NCBI RefSeq assembly: GCF_017309185.1
Contig: NZ_JAEKJZ010000001.1
Span: 496,001 to 560,000 of the forward strand
Length of the DNA: 64,000 nt
Origin: Roseibium aggregatum
Lineage (GTDB): Bacteria; Pseudomonadota; Alphaproteobacteria; Rhizobiales; Stappiaceae
Reading direction: 5' to 3'
Shown here: piece by piece, positions 1 through 9,242 of the stretch
How the letters are laid out: each line of letters begins with the position of its first letter
Position numbering within the stretch: the stretch's first letter is position 1
Translations under genes and position numbers: made by a program
The notes under the pieces: model-generated
Database searches by the model: none
The model's input: the letters and a program-made list of their open reading frames with translations, nothing else
Told to the model about the DNA's origin: nothing

Positions 1-166
1 ACACGGTGAACTGAAACTTCCCGGCATGGCGACGGATTTCTACAGGCGCCAGGTCAGCCAGCACCTCAAGATCGGCATCCGTGCTCTTGAGCAGATGCGC
101 AACATGACAGCCGAGCGGTTGCACTCCCGCAAGCTCAGGAGCTTCGCGGAAACCGCGTTCCAGTGA
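1..166 (+). CDS. C-terminal fragment of an unidentified protein
   Basis: An open frame enters from the left edge (first full codon at base 2) and stops at 164-166, giving the last 54 residues of a protein whose start lies outside the window. The tail is basic and probably helical, ending in a Lys/Arg-rich stretch (MRNMTAERLHSRKLRSF). I recognise no motif and cannot assign a function. Coding status rests on the open frame and plausible amino acid use. Confidence 0.45.
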   Translation, partial: HGELKLPGMATDFYRRQVSQHLKIGIRALEQMRNMTAERLHSRKLRSFAETAFQ

Positions 167-396
167 AACCCGGAAGCACCTTGGCTGCTGTTGGCAACAT
201 AAAACGGCGCTTATTTGCGCCGGTTTGTGGCTGCTGACAAATCTTCCGCGCCGAAGGCGATCGGTACTCAAGTTCCTTCAGACAGGTACGGGAGTTGATG
301 CTCGCTTTGCTCGCGCTTGTTCGCTGATTTTCGGCTCACGCGATTCCGCTTCATGGCGCGCTGGCCGGCATGACGGTCCGAGGGGTACTCAGCAAA

Positions 397-422
397 AAAC
401 CGGCGCCTTTCGGCACCGGTTT
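397..422 (-). terminator. Rho-independent terminator of bfr
   Basis: An 11-bp stem (AAACCGGCGCC against GGCACCGGTTT, one G-T pair) closes a 4-nt loop. Read on the minus strand it is followed by a run of six T, which fits termination of the bacterioferritin transcript about 35 nt after its stop codon. Confidence 0.8.
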
Positions 423-457
423 AAAATTGCGTCGATGGGGCCTTGAGCCGTTTCCGG

Positions 458-943
458 TTAGTCTGCTTCGTCGGCGGAGGCGGCGTTCAGGAGGCCGTAG
501 CGCTCGACACCGATTTTATCCAGAAGCTCAAGCTGTGTTTCCAGGAAGTCGATGTGACCTTCCTCGTCGGAAAGAAGTTCCTCGAACAGCTGCATGGAGA
601 CGTAGTCGCCTTCCTCGCGGCAGATCTCGCGGGATTTGGAATAGGACGTACGGGCGTCGTACTCGCCTGCGAGGTCGCTTTCCAGGACTTCCTTGATGTT
701 CTGGCCAATGCGAAGAGGCGCGACCTTCTGCATGTTCGGAAGGCCTTCCAGGAAGATGATGCGGTCGGTGATCTTGTCCGCGTGCTGCATTTCCTCGATG
801 GATTCCTCGCGCTCCTTCTTGGCGAGTTTCGCAAAGCCCCAGTCGGCCAGAAGGCGGTAATGCAGCCAGTACTGGTTGATCGCCCCCAGTTCCAGGAAGA
901 GTGCCTCGTTCAGGCGCTCAATGACTTTCTCGTTGCCTTTCAT
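458..943 (-). CDS. bfr: Bacterioferritin
   Basis: A 161-residue haem-containing ferritin that oxidises Fe(II) and stores the mineral in a 24-subunit cytoplasmic shell. With the start at 943 the numbering matches E. coli Bfr: ferroxidase ligands Glu18, Glu51, His54, Glu94, Glu127 and His130 are all present, as is the haem ligand Met52. An ATG two codons upstream (949) leaves only 1 nt after the GGAGAGG ribosome site at 951-957, whereas the ATG at 943 leaves 7 nt, so I chose 943. An Irr-like box lies 38-54 nt upstream, pointing to repression in low iron. No bacterioferritin-associated ferredoxin gene is adjacent. Confidence 0.97.
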   Translation of the reverse strand: MKGNEKVIERLNEALFLELGAINQYWLHYRLLADWGFAKLAKKEREESIEEMQHADKITDRIIFLEGLPNMQKVAPLRIGQNIKEVLESDLAGEYDARTSYSKSREICREEGDYVSMQLFEELLSDEEGHIDFLETQLELLDKIGVERYGLLNAASADEAD

Positions 944-980
944 GGCCATGCCTCTCCATTAGCATTTGGTAGGGTGCTAG

Positions 981-997
981 TTTAGAATAATTCTAGA
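981..997. promoter_or_regulatory. Irr-type iron control element
   Basis: TTTAGAATAATTCTAGA matches the alphaproteobacterial iron control element (TTTAGAA-N3-TTCTAAA, as I recall it) at 13 of 14 defined positions. It sits 38-54 nt upstream of bfr, where bound Irr would block the promoter when iron and haem are scarce. Irr itself is not encoded in this window, so the regulator is inferred. Confidence 0.8.
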
Positions 998-1075
998 GAA
1001 TCTGTCCAGTGCAATTTCGAAAATTGTTCGGGAATTTCCGGCCGGTTTCCGCAGCGGCTGAAAAGGCGCTCTGAT

Positions 1076-1089
1076 TTGATTTGAATCAA
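1076..1089. promoter_or_regulatory. FNR/FnrL box
   Basis: TTGATTTGAATCAA is a perfect match to the FNR-family consensus TTGAT-N4-ATCAA. Its centre is about 70 nt before the preferred start of the downstream membrane protein. If it acts as a class II site at -41.5, transcription would begin near 1124. This predicts induction at low oxygen. Confidence 0.82.
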
Positions 1090-1151
1090 ACAATCAGGAC
1101 CATTATATTCATATATTCGAAATAACAAATGTTATGAAACGGAGTATCTCG

Positions 1152-2384
1152 ATGCTGCTTTCAATGCCAAGGCTGGGCGACCGCTATTCGCCCCTCTACT
1201 TCCTGGCTGCTCTTGGAGCGGGTGGCCTGATGGTCTCCTTCTTCATGTACCTGATGTTCTGGGTGCCGCACGAGGGCAGGCCGGTTCCCGTCTTCGAAGA
1301 TATTTTCGCCGTGCTGCAGACCGGTTCGGTCCCGCTCAAGGCTGCGGTGATCATAGCCTGGGTGGGCATCGCCGTGTTCGCGTATCTGCATATCCGGCTC
1401 CTGATCTGGAACCTGGGCGAATTCGCCGCCTTCCGCAAAACGGACGCCTACTCGGACCTGGTCAAGAGCAATGCCGAAACCCAGCTTCTGGCGGTGCCTC
1501 TGACACTCGCCATGTCGGTCAACGGAGGTTTCATCCTCGGTCTTGTCTATGTTCCGGGACTGTGGTCGATCGTGGAATATCTGTTCCCGGCCGCTCTTGC
1601 CGCTTTTGCCCTGATCGGTTTTTACGCCTTCAGGCTTCTGGGGGATTTCTTCGGCCGGGTTCTGACCGGTGGTGGCTTCGATTGCCTGAAGAACAATTCC
1701 TTCGCGCAGCTTCTGCCTGCCTTCGCGCTTGCGATGGTTGGCGTCGGCCTGGCCGCGCCTGCCGCGATGAGTACGACCAAGGCGGTGGCGGCCAGCAGCT
1801 TGATCCTGTCGACATTCTTCATCGTTTCCGCCGTGGTGATGGGGACCGTCGCTCTCTTCCTGGGATTTCGGGCGATGCTCGAAAACGGCGCCAGCGCGGA
1901 AGCCGCCCCGACCCTCTGGGTGGCGATCCCGATCGTCACCGTTGTCTCCATCGCGCTGATGCGCCAGGGGCATGGAACCCATGTCCACCTGGACGTACAC
2001 GGCAATGCCGCGGATACATTCCTGATGCTGACGGATCTGCTGGCGGTTCAGGTTCTGTTCGGGCTTCTGGGCGCGTTGGTTCTCAAGCGCCAGGGGTATT
2101 TCGGAACCTATGTCTTCGGGCCGTTGAAATCGGTCGGATCCTACGCGCTGGTGTGCCCCGGCGTGGCGCTGACGGTCATGCTGCATTTTTACGTCAACAA
2201 GGGACTGGCCGGAGCCGGGATCGTCGACAAGTTCTCTGCCGGGTACTGGACGGTGACCGCGCTCGCCCTGGTCTTGCAGTTCGCGACCATCTACCTGGTG
2301 TTCAAACTCAACGCCAAGCATTTCGGCCAGAGTGACGCCCTCGCCCATCAGCAGCAGGGCGGGTCGGTTCATCCGGCTGAATAA
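1152..2384 (+). CDS. TsoY-like multi-spanning membrane protein
   Basis: A 410-residue integral membrane protein with about ten hydrophobic segments, resembling the TsoY family (some members are selenoproteins), which I relate only loosely to TehA/SLAC1-type channels. It has Cys near residues 178 and 337 (FDCLKN, ALVCPG); if the family's selenocysteine position is conserved, one of these would replace it. A His-rich stretch (HGTHVHLDVHG) lies about two-thirds along. The ATG at 1134 lacks a ribosome site, while the ATG at 1152 follows GGAG (1141-1144) by 7 nt, so I prefer 1152. A perfect FNR box upstream suggests a low-oxygen role. No substrate is known to me; the family call is from memory of the sequence pattern. 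Confidence 0.65.
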   Translation: MLLSMPRLGDRYSPLYFLAALGAGGLMVSFFMYLMFWVPHEGRPVPVFEDIFAVLQTGSVPLKAAVIIAWVGIAVFAYLHIRLLIWNLGEFAAFRKTDAYSDLVKSNAETQLLAVPLTLAMSVNGGFILGLVYVPGLWSIVEYLFPAALAAFALIGFYAFRLLGDFFGRVLTGGGFDCLKNNSFAQLLPAFALAMVGVGLAAPAAMSTTKAVAASSLILSTFFIVSAVVMGTVALFLGFRAMLENGASAEAAPTLWVAIPIVTVVSIALMRQGHGTHVHLDVHGNAADTFLMLTDLLAVQVLFGLLGALVLKRQGYFGTYVFGPLKSVGSYALVCPGVALTVMLHFYVNKGLAGAGIVDKFSAGYWTVTALALVLQFATIYLVFKLNAKHFGQSDALAHQQQGGSVHPAE

Positions 2385-2411
2385 TATCGATCAGGGGAAA
2401 CGCTCAACAAA

Positions 2412-2445
2412 GATCGGGCGCGGTTCGAAGGAGCCGCGCCCGATC
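2412..2445. terminator. Bidirectional terminator hairpin
   Basis: A perfect 12-bp stem (GATCGGGCGCGG / CCGCGCCCGATC) with a 10-nt loop lies between the convergent membrane protein and mutY genes. The minus-strand side is followed by TTTGTTG. The plus-strand side has no real T-run. Confidence 0.65.
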
Positions 2446-2478
2446 CGTCTTGACCCTTGGCGCGGCGACTGCCGACCG

Positions 2479-3546
2479 TCAGTCCAGAGCGGCCGCAAGA
2501 ACCTTGCGCATCACCGTCGGAAGGGCTTCGCCTTCAAGCGTTTCAGGAGATGACCACCAAGCGCCATCGAGCGCTGCTTCCGTTGGCGCTGAAACAGCGG
2601 CCCGAAAAACCGTCAGCCGCAGATGGAAATGGGTGAAGGTGTGGGTCACCTGGGCCGGTCTCGGTTGCCACGGCGCCGGGAAGGGGACGCCGGCAAGCGC
2701 GGTGTCGGCATCGAAATCTTCCGACCAGTTTGTCCCCGGGACTTCCGTCATACCGCCCAGAAGTCCTTTTGGCGGCCTCCGGCGGAGCAGAACCGCACCT
2801 GTCGTCTCGTCTACCGCGACAAAGGCGGCACCGAAGCGGGTCGGCTTTTGCTTTTTGGGGGCTTTTTGCGGAAGGGATTCTGCAAGGTTCGCCGCGCGCG
2901 CCCGGCAGTCCCCCGTCCAGGGGCACAGTGCGCAGGCCGGCCGTCTTGGCGTGCAGATCGTTGCGCCCAGGTCCATGACCGCCTGGGCGAAATCTCCGGG
3001 CCGGGCTTCCGGCGTCAGTTGCCCCATCAGCGACTTGATCGCCGGCTTGGCCTCCGGAAGCGGCGTCTCGATCCTGGCATAGCGGGCGAGAACACGCTCC
3101 ACGTTGCCGTCCACCACCGCGGCATGGCGGTCAAAGGCGATTGTCGAGATCGCCGCCGCCGTGTAGGGGCCGATGCCGGGAAGTTTCAGAAGCTCCGTTT
3201 CGTCTTCGGGGAACCGGCCACCGTAAGAGCGGGCCACCTCCATGGCGCATTTTTTCAGGTTGCGCGCGCGCGAATAATAGCCGAGCCCGGCCCAGGCTTT
3301 CATCACGTCTTCTTCGTGCGCGGCGGCCAGATCCTCTACGGTGGGCCAGGTTTCCGTGAATTTCCGGAAATAGTCTTTGACCGCGGCCACTGTCGTCTGC
3401 TGCAGCATCACCTCCGATAGCCAGACCTTGTAGGGATCGGGGATTTCCCCAAGTTTGCGATCCTCGGGCGCGACCCGCCAGGGCAGACGCCGGGCGTACC
3501 GCTCATACCAGGAAAGCAGGAGATCGGAGGCTTCAGTAGGGTACAT
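2479..3546 (-). CDS. mutY: A/G-specific adenine glycosylase MutY
   Basis: Removes adenine mispaired with 8-oxoguanine or guanine. The roughly 355-residue protein shows the LPWR start of the catalytic domain, LQQT, the helix-hairpin-helix LPGIGPYTAAAI followed by the catalytic Asp in VDGNVERVL, and the [4Fe-4S] ligands C-x6-C-x2-C-x5-C (CTPRRPACALCPWTGDC). A C-terminal NUDIX-like domain with FTHFHL follows and would read 8-oxoG. A GTG at 3621 would add 25 poorly conserved-looking residues, so I chose the first ATG at 3546, although neither start has a strong ribosome site. It is divergent from the DciA-like gene. Confidence 0.95.
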   Translation of the reverse strand: MYPTEASDLLLSWYERYARRLPWRVAPEDRKLGEIPDPYKVWLSEVMLQQTTVAAVKDYFRKFTETWPTVEDLAAAHEEDVMKAWAGLGYYSRARNLKKCAMEVARSYGGRFPEDETELLKLPGIGPYTAAAISTIAFDRHAAVVDGNVERVLARYARIETPLPEAKPAIKSLMGQLTPEARPGDFAQAVMDLGATICTPRRPACALCPWTGDCRARAANLAESLPQKAPKKQKPTRFGAAFVAVDETTGAVLLRRRPPKGLLGGMTEVPGTNWSEDFDADTALAGVPFPAPWQPRPAQVTHTFTHFHLRLTVFRAAVSAPTEAALDGAWWSSPETLEGEALPTVMRKVLAAALD

Positions 3547-3771
3547 TGAACTGTCTGATAGAAAGGCCGGTTGCCGATGAAGGAGTTCTGGATAGCCTGG
3601 GGACAACTTGGGAGCGGACACCAGGCTATTTCAATTGGAGCAAGTATTCGTCGTCATTCTGTCGTATTCTATTGAGACACACCATTCCGATTTCTGAAGC
3701 GGGTTGCGGACGAGCCGTTTCCGCGGATCAGGAAGTGGAGGTAGGTCATTAGCGCGGCAAAGGCAAATCCG

Positions 3772-4281
3772 GTGCGAAAGCAAAGGGAGGCGAAACCGCT
3801 TGCCGATCTTGTCGGCAAGGCGATGACGCCTGCCTGCCGGAAACGCGGTTTTGCCACCGTGGATATTGTCGCCTCCTGGGCCGATATCGTCGGCGAGCGC
3901 TACGGCACGCGCGTACAGCCTGACCGCCTGAACTGGCCGCGCAAGCCGGAACTGGCCAATCCGGATGATCCTCCGGAACCGGCGACGCTCGTGGTTCACA
4001 CGGATGGTGCGACCGCGCTGATGCTGTCGCATGACAGCGCCCAGATGCTGGAACGGATCAACACCTTCTATGGCTGGGCGGCTGTGGGACGCATCAAGAT
4101 TGTCCAAAGGCCCGTCGAAGTCAGATCCACGGAGCGGCGCAAGGGGCTTCGCGCGCTGACGCGTTCCGAAGAAAGGCGTCTCGACGAGCGCCTTGAAGGG
4201 GTCAGGGACGACCGCCTGCGAACGGCCCTGAAGAAGCTCGGTGCCCAGATCATAGCGCGTAACACCGATTCCGCCGCCTGA
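3772..4281 (+). CDS. DUF721/DciA-family protein
   Basis: A 169-residue basic protein of the DUF721 family, whose better studied members (DciA) help load the replicative helicase DnaB. The family core is visible in PLADLVG, the WADIVGERY motif near residues 36-44 and the later LVVHTDGATALMLSHDSAQMLERIN segment (described in parts). The start is unclear. GTG at 3772 has only a weak AAAGG ahead of it. The best ribosome site, GGAGG at 3737-3741, points to an in-frame ATT at 3748, and a stop at 3742 rules out anything further upstream. It is followed by a DsbA-like gene and smc, an order I know from other alphaproteobacteria. Confidence 0.85.
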   Translation: MRKQREAKPLADLVGKAMTPACRKRGFATVDIVASWADIVGERYGTRVQPDRLNWPRKPELANPDDPPEPATLVVHTDGATALMLSHDSAQMLERINTFYGWAAVGRIKIVQRPVEVRSTERRKGLRALTRSEERRLDERLEGVRDDRLRTALKKLGAQIIARNTDSAA

Positions 4282-4452
4282 AAGCCCGCGCCGATAACAA
4301 GTTCGTGAGACGAAGTCACACGGACTCCTCGCTGTTGCCACATTTGATAAGCGTTGTTGACGGAACGTGCCTGAAGAGGCACATGAAGAAAACAGAACCG
4401 CACCTTCGGGTGTTGCGTGCAGAGTACAGAGTACAATGACAGGACGATCTTC

Positions 4453-5088
4453 GTGACAAAGACCCGCAGACAGTTTCTCAAGACCACCACCCTGGCAGCC
4501 GTTGCGCTTGGCCTCACGGCAACAGTCCCGGCGCTCGCTCAAACCGTCGACACCGAAAAGCTGCTGAAACCCGGTCCGCTCGGAGACAAGATCGTGGGCG
4601 ACGAAAATGCGCCCGTCACGATCGTGGAGTATGCCTCCCTGACCTGCGGACACTGCGCGACGTTCCACAAGAACACCTATCCGGATCTCAAGAAGGACTA
4701 TGTCGAAACCGGCAAGGTCCGCTTCATTTTCCGCGAGTTTCCGCTGGATGCCGTTGCCGCCGCCGGCTTCATGCTGGCGCGCTGCCAGCCGCAGGACAAG
4801 TATTTCGACACGGTGGATATCATGTTCGAACAGCAGAGAAGCTGGGCATTTACCGAGAATCCCTACCAATCGCTTCTCGACTTTTCCAAGCAGATCGGAT
4901 TTACACAAGAGTCCTTTGAAGAATGCCTGACGGACCAGGGACTGCTGGATGCGATCAACGCGGTCAAGGACCGGGGTGCGAATGAGTTTGGGGTGAACTC
5001 GACACCGACATTCTTTATAAACGGCGAGAAGCACTCCGGGGCGATGACGATTGAAGAGATGGGCAAGATCATCGACGCGCACCTTTAA
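4453..5088 (+). CDS. DsbA-like periplasmic thiol-disulfide oxidoreductase
   Basis: A 211-residue thioredoxin-fold protein (Thioredoxin_4 type). The N-terminus carries a twin-arginine-like motif (TRRQFLK) and a hydrophobic stretch ending ALAQ, so export by Tat with cleavage near residue 30 is likely. The active site is C65-G-H-C68, and the cis-proline loop is STPTFF near residue 180. It probably introduces or shuffles disulfides in exported proteins. The GTG start at 4453 is preceded by AGGA with 8 nt spacing; the longer frame from 4417 would put extra residues before the signal. The gene lies between the DUF721 gene and smc. Confidence 0.93.
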   Translation: MTKTRRQFLKTTTLAAVALGLTATVPALAQTVDTEKLLKPGPLGDKIVGDENAPVTIVEYASLTCGHCATFHKNTYPDLKKDYVETGKVRFIFREFPLDAVAAAGFMLARCQPQDKYFDTVDIMFEQQRSWAFTENPYQSLLDFSKQIGFTQESFEECLTDQGLLDAINAVKDRGANEFGVNSTPTFFINGEKHSGAMTIEEMGKIIDAHL

Positions 5089-5175
5089 ACCGACGGCATT
5101 GCCGCCGGCCGGCGCGGTTCGTCCTGCTCCGCGCCTGTTTTTGAGAGCGCCCGCTGGAAACGGGAGCGGGCGCCG

Positions 5176-8100
5176 ATGAAGTTCAACAAGCTTCGCATTG
5201 TCGGCTTCAAATCCTTCGTGGAGCCGATGGAATTCATCATCGGCAACGGCCTGACCGGCGTGGTCGGGCCGAACGGCTGCGGCAAGTCCAACCTTGTCGA
5301 GGCCCTGCGCTGGGTGATGGGGGAAAACTCCTACAAGAACATGCGCGCGTCCGGCATGGATGACGTGATCTTTTCGGGAAGTCTCAACCGGCCGGCGCGC
5401 AACACGGCCGAGGTTACTCTTTTTCTCGACAACAACGAGCGGACCGCACCGTCTTCCTTCAACGACGCCGACACGCTCGAGGTCAGCCGTCGCATCGAGC
5501 GCGAACAGGGCTCCAACTACAAGATCAATTCCAAGGACGTGCGCGCGCGCGATGTGCAGCTTCTCTTTGCCGACGCGTCCACCGGCGCGCGTTCGCCGGC
5601 CATGGTGCGCCAGGGCCAGATCGGCGAGCTGATAGCGGCCAAACCCACGTCAAGGCGTCAGATTCTGGAAGAGGCCGCCGGCATATCCGGCCTGCATTCA
5701 CGTCGACATGAAGCGGAAATCCGCCTGCGCGCCGCCGAGCAGAACCTGGAGCGCCTTGAGGATGTGCTGGTCCAGATCGACGGCCAGATCGACAGTCTGC
5801 GCCGCCAGTCCCGCCAGGCCGCGCGCTACCGGAACCTGTCCTCGGAAATCCGCGGCGCGGAAGCCTCCATCCTTTATATTCGCTGGACCGAGGCGCGCGA
5901 CGCGCTGAGCGAGGCCGAGCGTCAGTTCGCCGAAGCGCAGACACAGGTCAACGAGACCACCGGGCTGCAGGCCGAAAGCGCCCGGATCCAGGCGATTGCA
6001 GCTCACAAATTGCCGGAACTTCGGGACGAGGCCGCGAAAGCGGGCGCGGCCCTTCAGCGGCTCGTCATCGCCCGCAACGAACTCGACGCCGAGGAACGCC
6101 GCGTGAAGGAACGGCTCCAGGATCTGGAGCGGCGCCTGCACCAACTTGCGGAGGATATCCGCCGCGAACAGTCCATGGTGTCGGAAAACGACGAGGTTCT
6201 CGAGCGTCTGTCGGAAGAGCGCGCCGAACTTCTGGAAGAAAACGAAACCGTCCAGGAGCGCGGGGAAGCCGCCCGCGAGAAGGTCGCCGAAGCCGAAGAC
6301 AGTGTGCGGACCCTGGAAACCAGGCTCAGCGAACTGACCGCGGCAGAGGCGCGCGCGAGCGCGGAACGCCGGCAGCTTGAGCGCGCGGTCGCCGAGAGCC
6401 GCCAGCGGGCGGACCGGTTGACCGCCCAGGCTCAGGAGGCCCAGCAGGTTCTGGCCGGGCTGAACGACCGGATGGCGGAACAGGACGGGGTTTCGGAAAA
6501 TCGCGAGGCTCTGGAACTTGCCGGGGAAGCGCTCGCCGAAACCGAGGCGGCGGTCGAGGAGGCCGAGACGGCGACACGCGAGGCCCGCGAACGGGAACAG
6601 TCCGCGCGCGCCCCCTTGAGCACGGCACAGCAGGCGTTGCAGGGTCTGGAAACCGAGGCCCGCACCTTGGAACAGGTCCTGAACCTGGATGCCGAGCAGG
6701 ATCACCCGCCGGTGGTCGAACGGATCGAAGTGAAACAGGGCTTTGAAACCGCTCTGGGTGCCGCGCTCGGCGAGGATCTGGACGCGTCTCTGGATGAGAC
6801 CGCCGCGGTCAGATGGGGCAGCGCGCTGCCGGGTGAGGGCGATCCGGCGCTGCCGGGTGGTGTCCGGTCCCTGGCGGAGGTTGTCGCGGCGCCCGAAGAG
6901 CTTACCCGACGCCTCGGGCAGATCGGTATTGTCGATCAAAGTCGGGGCGGGGAACTGCGGGCGCAGTTGAAACCCGGTCAGCGGCTGGTGTCGACGGAGG
7001 GCGACATGTGGCGTTGGGACGGATTCGTTGTCGCCGCGAACGCGCCGACGCCCGCGGCCCAGAGACTTGCACAAAAGAACCGTCTAGCGGAACTGGCGGG
7101 AGAAATCGAAGTCGCCCATCGTCATCTGGCGGAGCGGCAGCAGGACCTGGAAGACGCAGGCGCGTCGGTCCGACAATGTGTCGAGCTGGAACAGACTGCC
7201 CGCGCAAAGGTCCGCGAGGGTCAGCGCCAGGTGGCGGCGGCTCGCGAGGCGCTGGCGCAGTCGGAACGCGCCATCTCGCAGCTCGCCGCCAAAAGGGAAG
7301 CGGCGCAAGACAGGGCCGAACGCTTGGGCGAAGAGGCGGAACTGGCGCGCGAACAGCTTGTCGAGTCCGAGGAGCGTCTTGACGGAGCGCCGGAGATTTC
7401 GGGGTTTCAGGAGCGGATACAGGCCCTCCAGGCGGACGTTGGCGTCGCCCGCGGCGTGCTTGCGGAAGCGCGTGCCGTCGCCGAGGGACACAGCCGCGAA
7501 CAGCAGATGCGGGACCGGCGTCTCGAAGCGATCGCCCGTGAATATGACAGCTGGAAAACCCGCGCGGCCAATGCCGCTCAGCAGATCGCCGTCTTGAGCG
7601 AACGCCGCGAGGAGGCGGAAGAAGAACGCGCGGAGCTGATTGAGGCGCCGGAGGAGATCGAGCTCAAACGCCGGGACCTGTTTTCCGCCATTGCCAGGGC
7701 CGAAGACGAGAAAAAACAAAAGGACGATCGGCTCCAGCAGGCCGAACTGGATCTGGCCGATGTTGACCGGGCGGCGAAAGCCGCAATGGAGGCCATGGCG
7801 GGCGCGCGCGAGCAGAAGATCCGCGCCGAGGAGCGTCTGGACGCCGCGCGGGAGCGGAAGGCCGGCCTTGAGCGCCGCATCGACGAGGACCTCGAGGTCG
7901 CCGTGGCGGCTTTGCCGGAAATCGCCGGACTGAAGGAGGGAGCGCCGCTTCCGGACCCAGAGGCGATGGAACGCAAGCTGGAGCGGCTCAAGGCCGAGCG
8001 CGAGCGCCTGGGCGGGGTCAACCTGCGCGCGGAAGAAGAGCTTCGGGAGATCGATGAGCAGAAGACGACGCTGACGTCGGAGCGCGACGACCTGATCGAA

Positions 8101-8634
8101 GCGATTCGCAGGCTCAGGACCGGCATTTCGAATCTGAACCGGGAAGCGCGCGAACGGCTTCTGGCGTCCTTCGAGGTGGTCAACGGCCACTTCCAGCGGC
8201 TGTTTACGCATTTGTTCGGCGGCGGTACGGCGGAACTGCAGCTCGTCGATTCCGACGACCCGCTTGATGCCGGGCTTGAAATCATTGCCCGGCCTCCTGG
8301 CAAGAAACCGCAGACCATGACGCTGCTGTCCGGCGGCGAACAGGCTCTGACGGCCATGTCCTTGATCTTCGCGGTGTTTTTGACGAATCCGGCTCCGATC
8401 TGTGTCCTCGACGAGGTCGACGCGCCGCTCGACGACGCCAACGTCGAGCGCTATTGCGATCTTCTGGATGAAATGGCCAGAAGCACGGAGACCCGGTTTG
8501 TGGTGATCACCCACAATCCGATCACCATGGCGCGCATGAACCGCCTTTTCGGCGTGACCATGGCCGAACGTGGCGTTTCCCAGCTCGTTTCCGTCGATCT
8601 CGAGACTGCGGAAAGATTCCGGGAAACCGGCTGA
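5176..8634 (+). CDS. smc: Chromosome segregation ATPase SMC
   Basis: A full-length 1152-residue SMC protein, which with ScpA and ScpB forms the bacterial condensin that organises and separates chromosomes. The N-terminal head has the Walker A loop GPNGCGKSN (about residues 31-39). Long Glu/Arg/Ala-rich coiled coils run to about 500, the hinge spans roughly 508-620, a second coiled coil returns, and the C-terminal head carries the signature LLSGGEQ (about 1050) and Walker B VLDEVDAPLDD (about 1076). No scp genes are present nearby. The ATG is 87 nt after the DsbA-like gene, so the two may share a transcript. Confidence 0.97.
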   Translation: MKFNKLRIVGFKSFVEPMEFIIGNGLTGVVGPNGCGKSNLVEALRWVMGENSYKNMRASGMDDVIFSGSLNRPARNTAEVTLFLDNNERTAPSSFNDADTLEVSRRIEREQGSNYKINSKDVRARDVQLLFADASTGARSPAMVRQGQIGELIAAKPTSRRQILEEAAGISGLHSRRHEAEIRLRAAEQNLERLEDVLVQIDGQIDSLRRQSRQAARYRNLSSEIRGAEASILYIRWTEARDALSEAERQFAEAQTQVNETTGLQAESARIQAIAAHKLPELRDEAAKAGAALQRLVIARNELDAEERRVKERLQDLERRLHQLAEDIRREQSMVSENDEVLERLSEERAELLEENETVQERGEAAREKVAEAEDSVRTLETRLSELTAAEARASAERRQLERAVAESRQRADRLTAQAQEAQQVLAGLNDRMAEQDGVSENREALELAGEALAETEAAVEEAETATREAREREQSARAPLSTAQQALQGLETEARTLEQVLNLDAEQDHPPVVERIEVKQGFETALGAALGEDLDASLDETAAVRWGSALPGEGDPALPGGVRSLAEVVAAPEELTRRLGQIGIVDQSRGGELRAQLKPGQRLVSTEGDMWRWDGFVVAANAPTPAAQRLAQKNRLAELAGEIEVAHRHLAERQQDLEDAGASVRQCVELEQTARAKVREGQRQVAAAREALAQSERAISQLAAKREAAQDRAERLGEEAELAREQLVESEERLDGAPEISGFQERIQALQADVGVARGVLAEARAVAEGHSREQQMRDRRLEAIAREYDSWKTRAANAAQQIAVLSERREEAEEERAELIEAPEEIELKRRDLFSAIARAEDEKKQKDDRLQQAELDLADVDRAAKAAMEAMAGAREQKIRAEERLDAARERKAGLERRIDEDLEVAVAALPEIAGLKEGAPLPDPEAMERKLERLKAERERLGGVNLRAEEELREIDEQKTTLTSERDDLIEAIRRLRTGISNLNREARERLLASFEVVNGHFQRLFTHLFGGGTAELQLVDSDDPLDAGLEIIARPPGKKPQTMTLLSGGEQALTAMSLIFAVFLTNPAPICVLDEVDAPLDDANVERYCDLLDEMARSTETRFVVITHNPITMARMNRLFGVTMAERGVSQLVSVDLETAERFRETG

Positions 8635-8750
8635 CGGCTCCTCCGTCGCGGACCTGGCGGCCGGTTTCCTGTAAGACTAAGGTCACACAAAAACAGTTGC
8701 TATGGAAATTTCCCTTTTATTTCATATAGATAGTTTGAGCGTCAGTGTTC

Positions 8751-8779
8751 TTGACAGGGCAGGGGCCCCCGACTATGGT
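8751..8779 (+). promoter_or_regulatory. Candidate sigma-70 promoter of the F0 operon
   Basis: TTGACA (8751-8756) is followed after exactly 17 nt by TATGGT (8774-8779), about 65 nt upstream of the atpI start. The -35 is a perfect consensus and the -10 has two mismatches. Confidence 0.6.
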
Positions 8780-8844
8780 GCGCGCGGCTTAAGGGGGTGA
8801 CCAAGGGCCGGGTCGAAAGTTTGAGACGGGGTGCGGGGGACAGC

Positions 8845-9237
8845 ATGAATGGCTCTTCGCAAAACGGAGAAACGGATGACCGGGCGGAGGAAGCCTCCGA
8901 AGCGGATCTGTCGGAACGGCGGAATCGGCTAAACCGGATGCTGGAGGGGCAGCGCAGGGCGGCGGTAGACGTCGAGCGTAAATCCTCGAAAAGCGCGACA
9001 TCCGGCTACGCCCAGGCGATGAAGCTCTCATCTGAGTTTATCGCGGGGATCGTGGTTGGTTGCGGTATTGGCTGGATCTGCGACCATTGGCTGGGGACGT
9101 CGCCCTTCGGGTTGATTGTTTTCCTGCTGATCGGTTTCGCGGCGGGCGTGCTGAACGTGTTGAGGGCGGCGGGCGAAGTGGCTCCTCCCGAGGCTCGGAT
9201 CGGACGCAACGACGCGAAGGACGACGGATCGGAATGA
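8845..9237 (+). CDS. atpI: F0F1 ATP synthase accessory protein AtpI
   Basis: About 130 residues: a charged N-terminal region, then two hydrophobic segments (GIVVGCGIGWICDHWL and FGLIVFLLIGFAAG) typical of AtpI, which assists c-ring assembly and may transport Mg2+. I chose the ATG at 8845 because GGGGGA precedes it by 4 nt. The GTG at 8797 has no properly spaced ribosome site and would add 16 residues. It is the first gene of the F0 operon, as is usual in alphaproteobacteria. Confidence 0.9.
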   Translation: MNGSSQNGETDDRAEEASEADLSERRNRLNRMLEGQRRAAVDVERKSSKSATSGYAQAMKLSSEFIAGIVVGCGIGWICDHWLGTSPFGLIVFLLIGFAAGVLNVLRAAGEVAPPEARIGRNDAKDDGSE

Positions 9238-9242
9238 GTTTC

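Noticed and set aside
5698..8514. Two long minus-strand frames inside smc
   Set aside because: They mirror the high-GC coiled-coil codons of smc and show no domain of their own.
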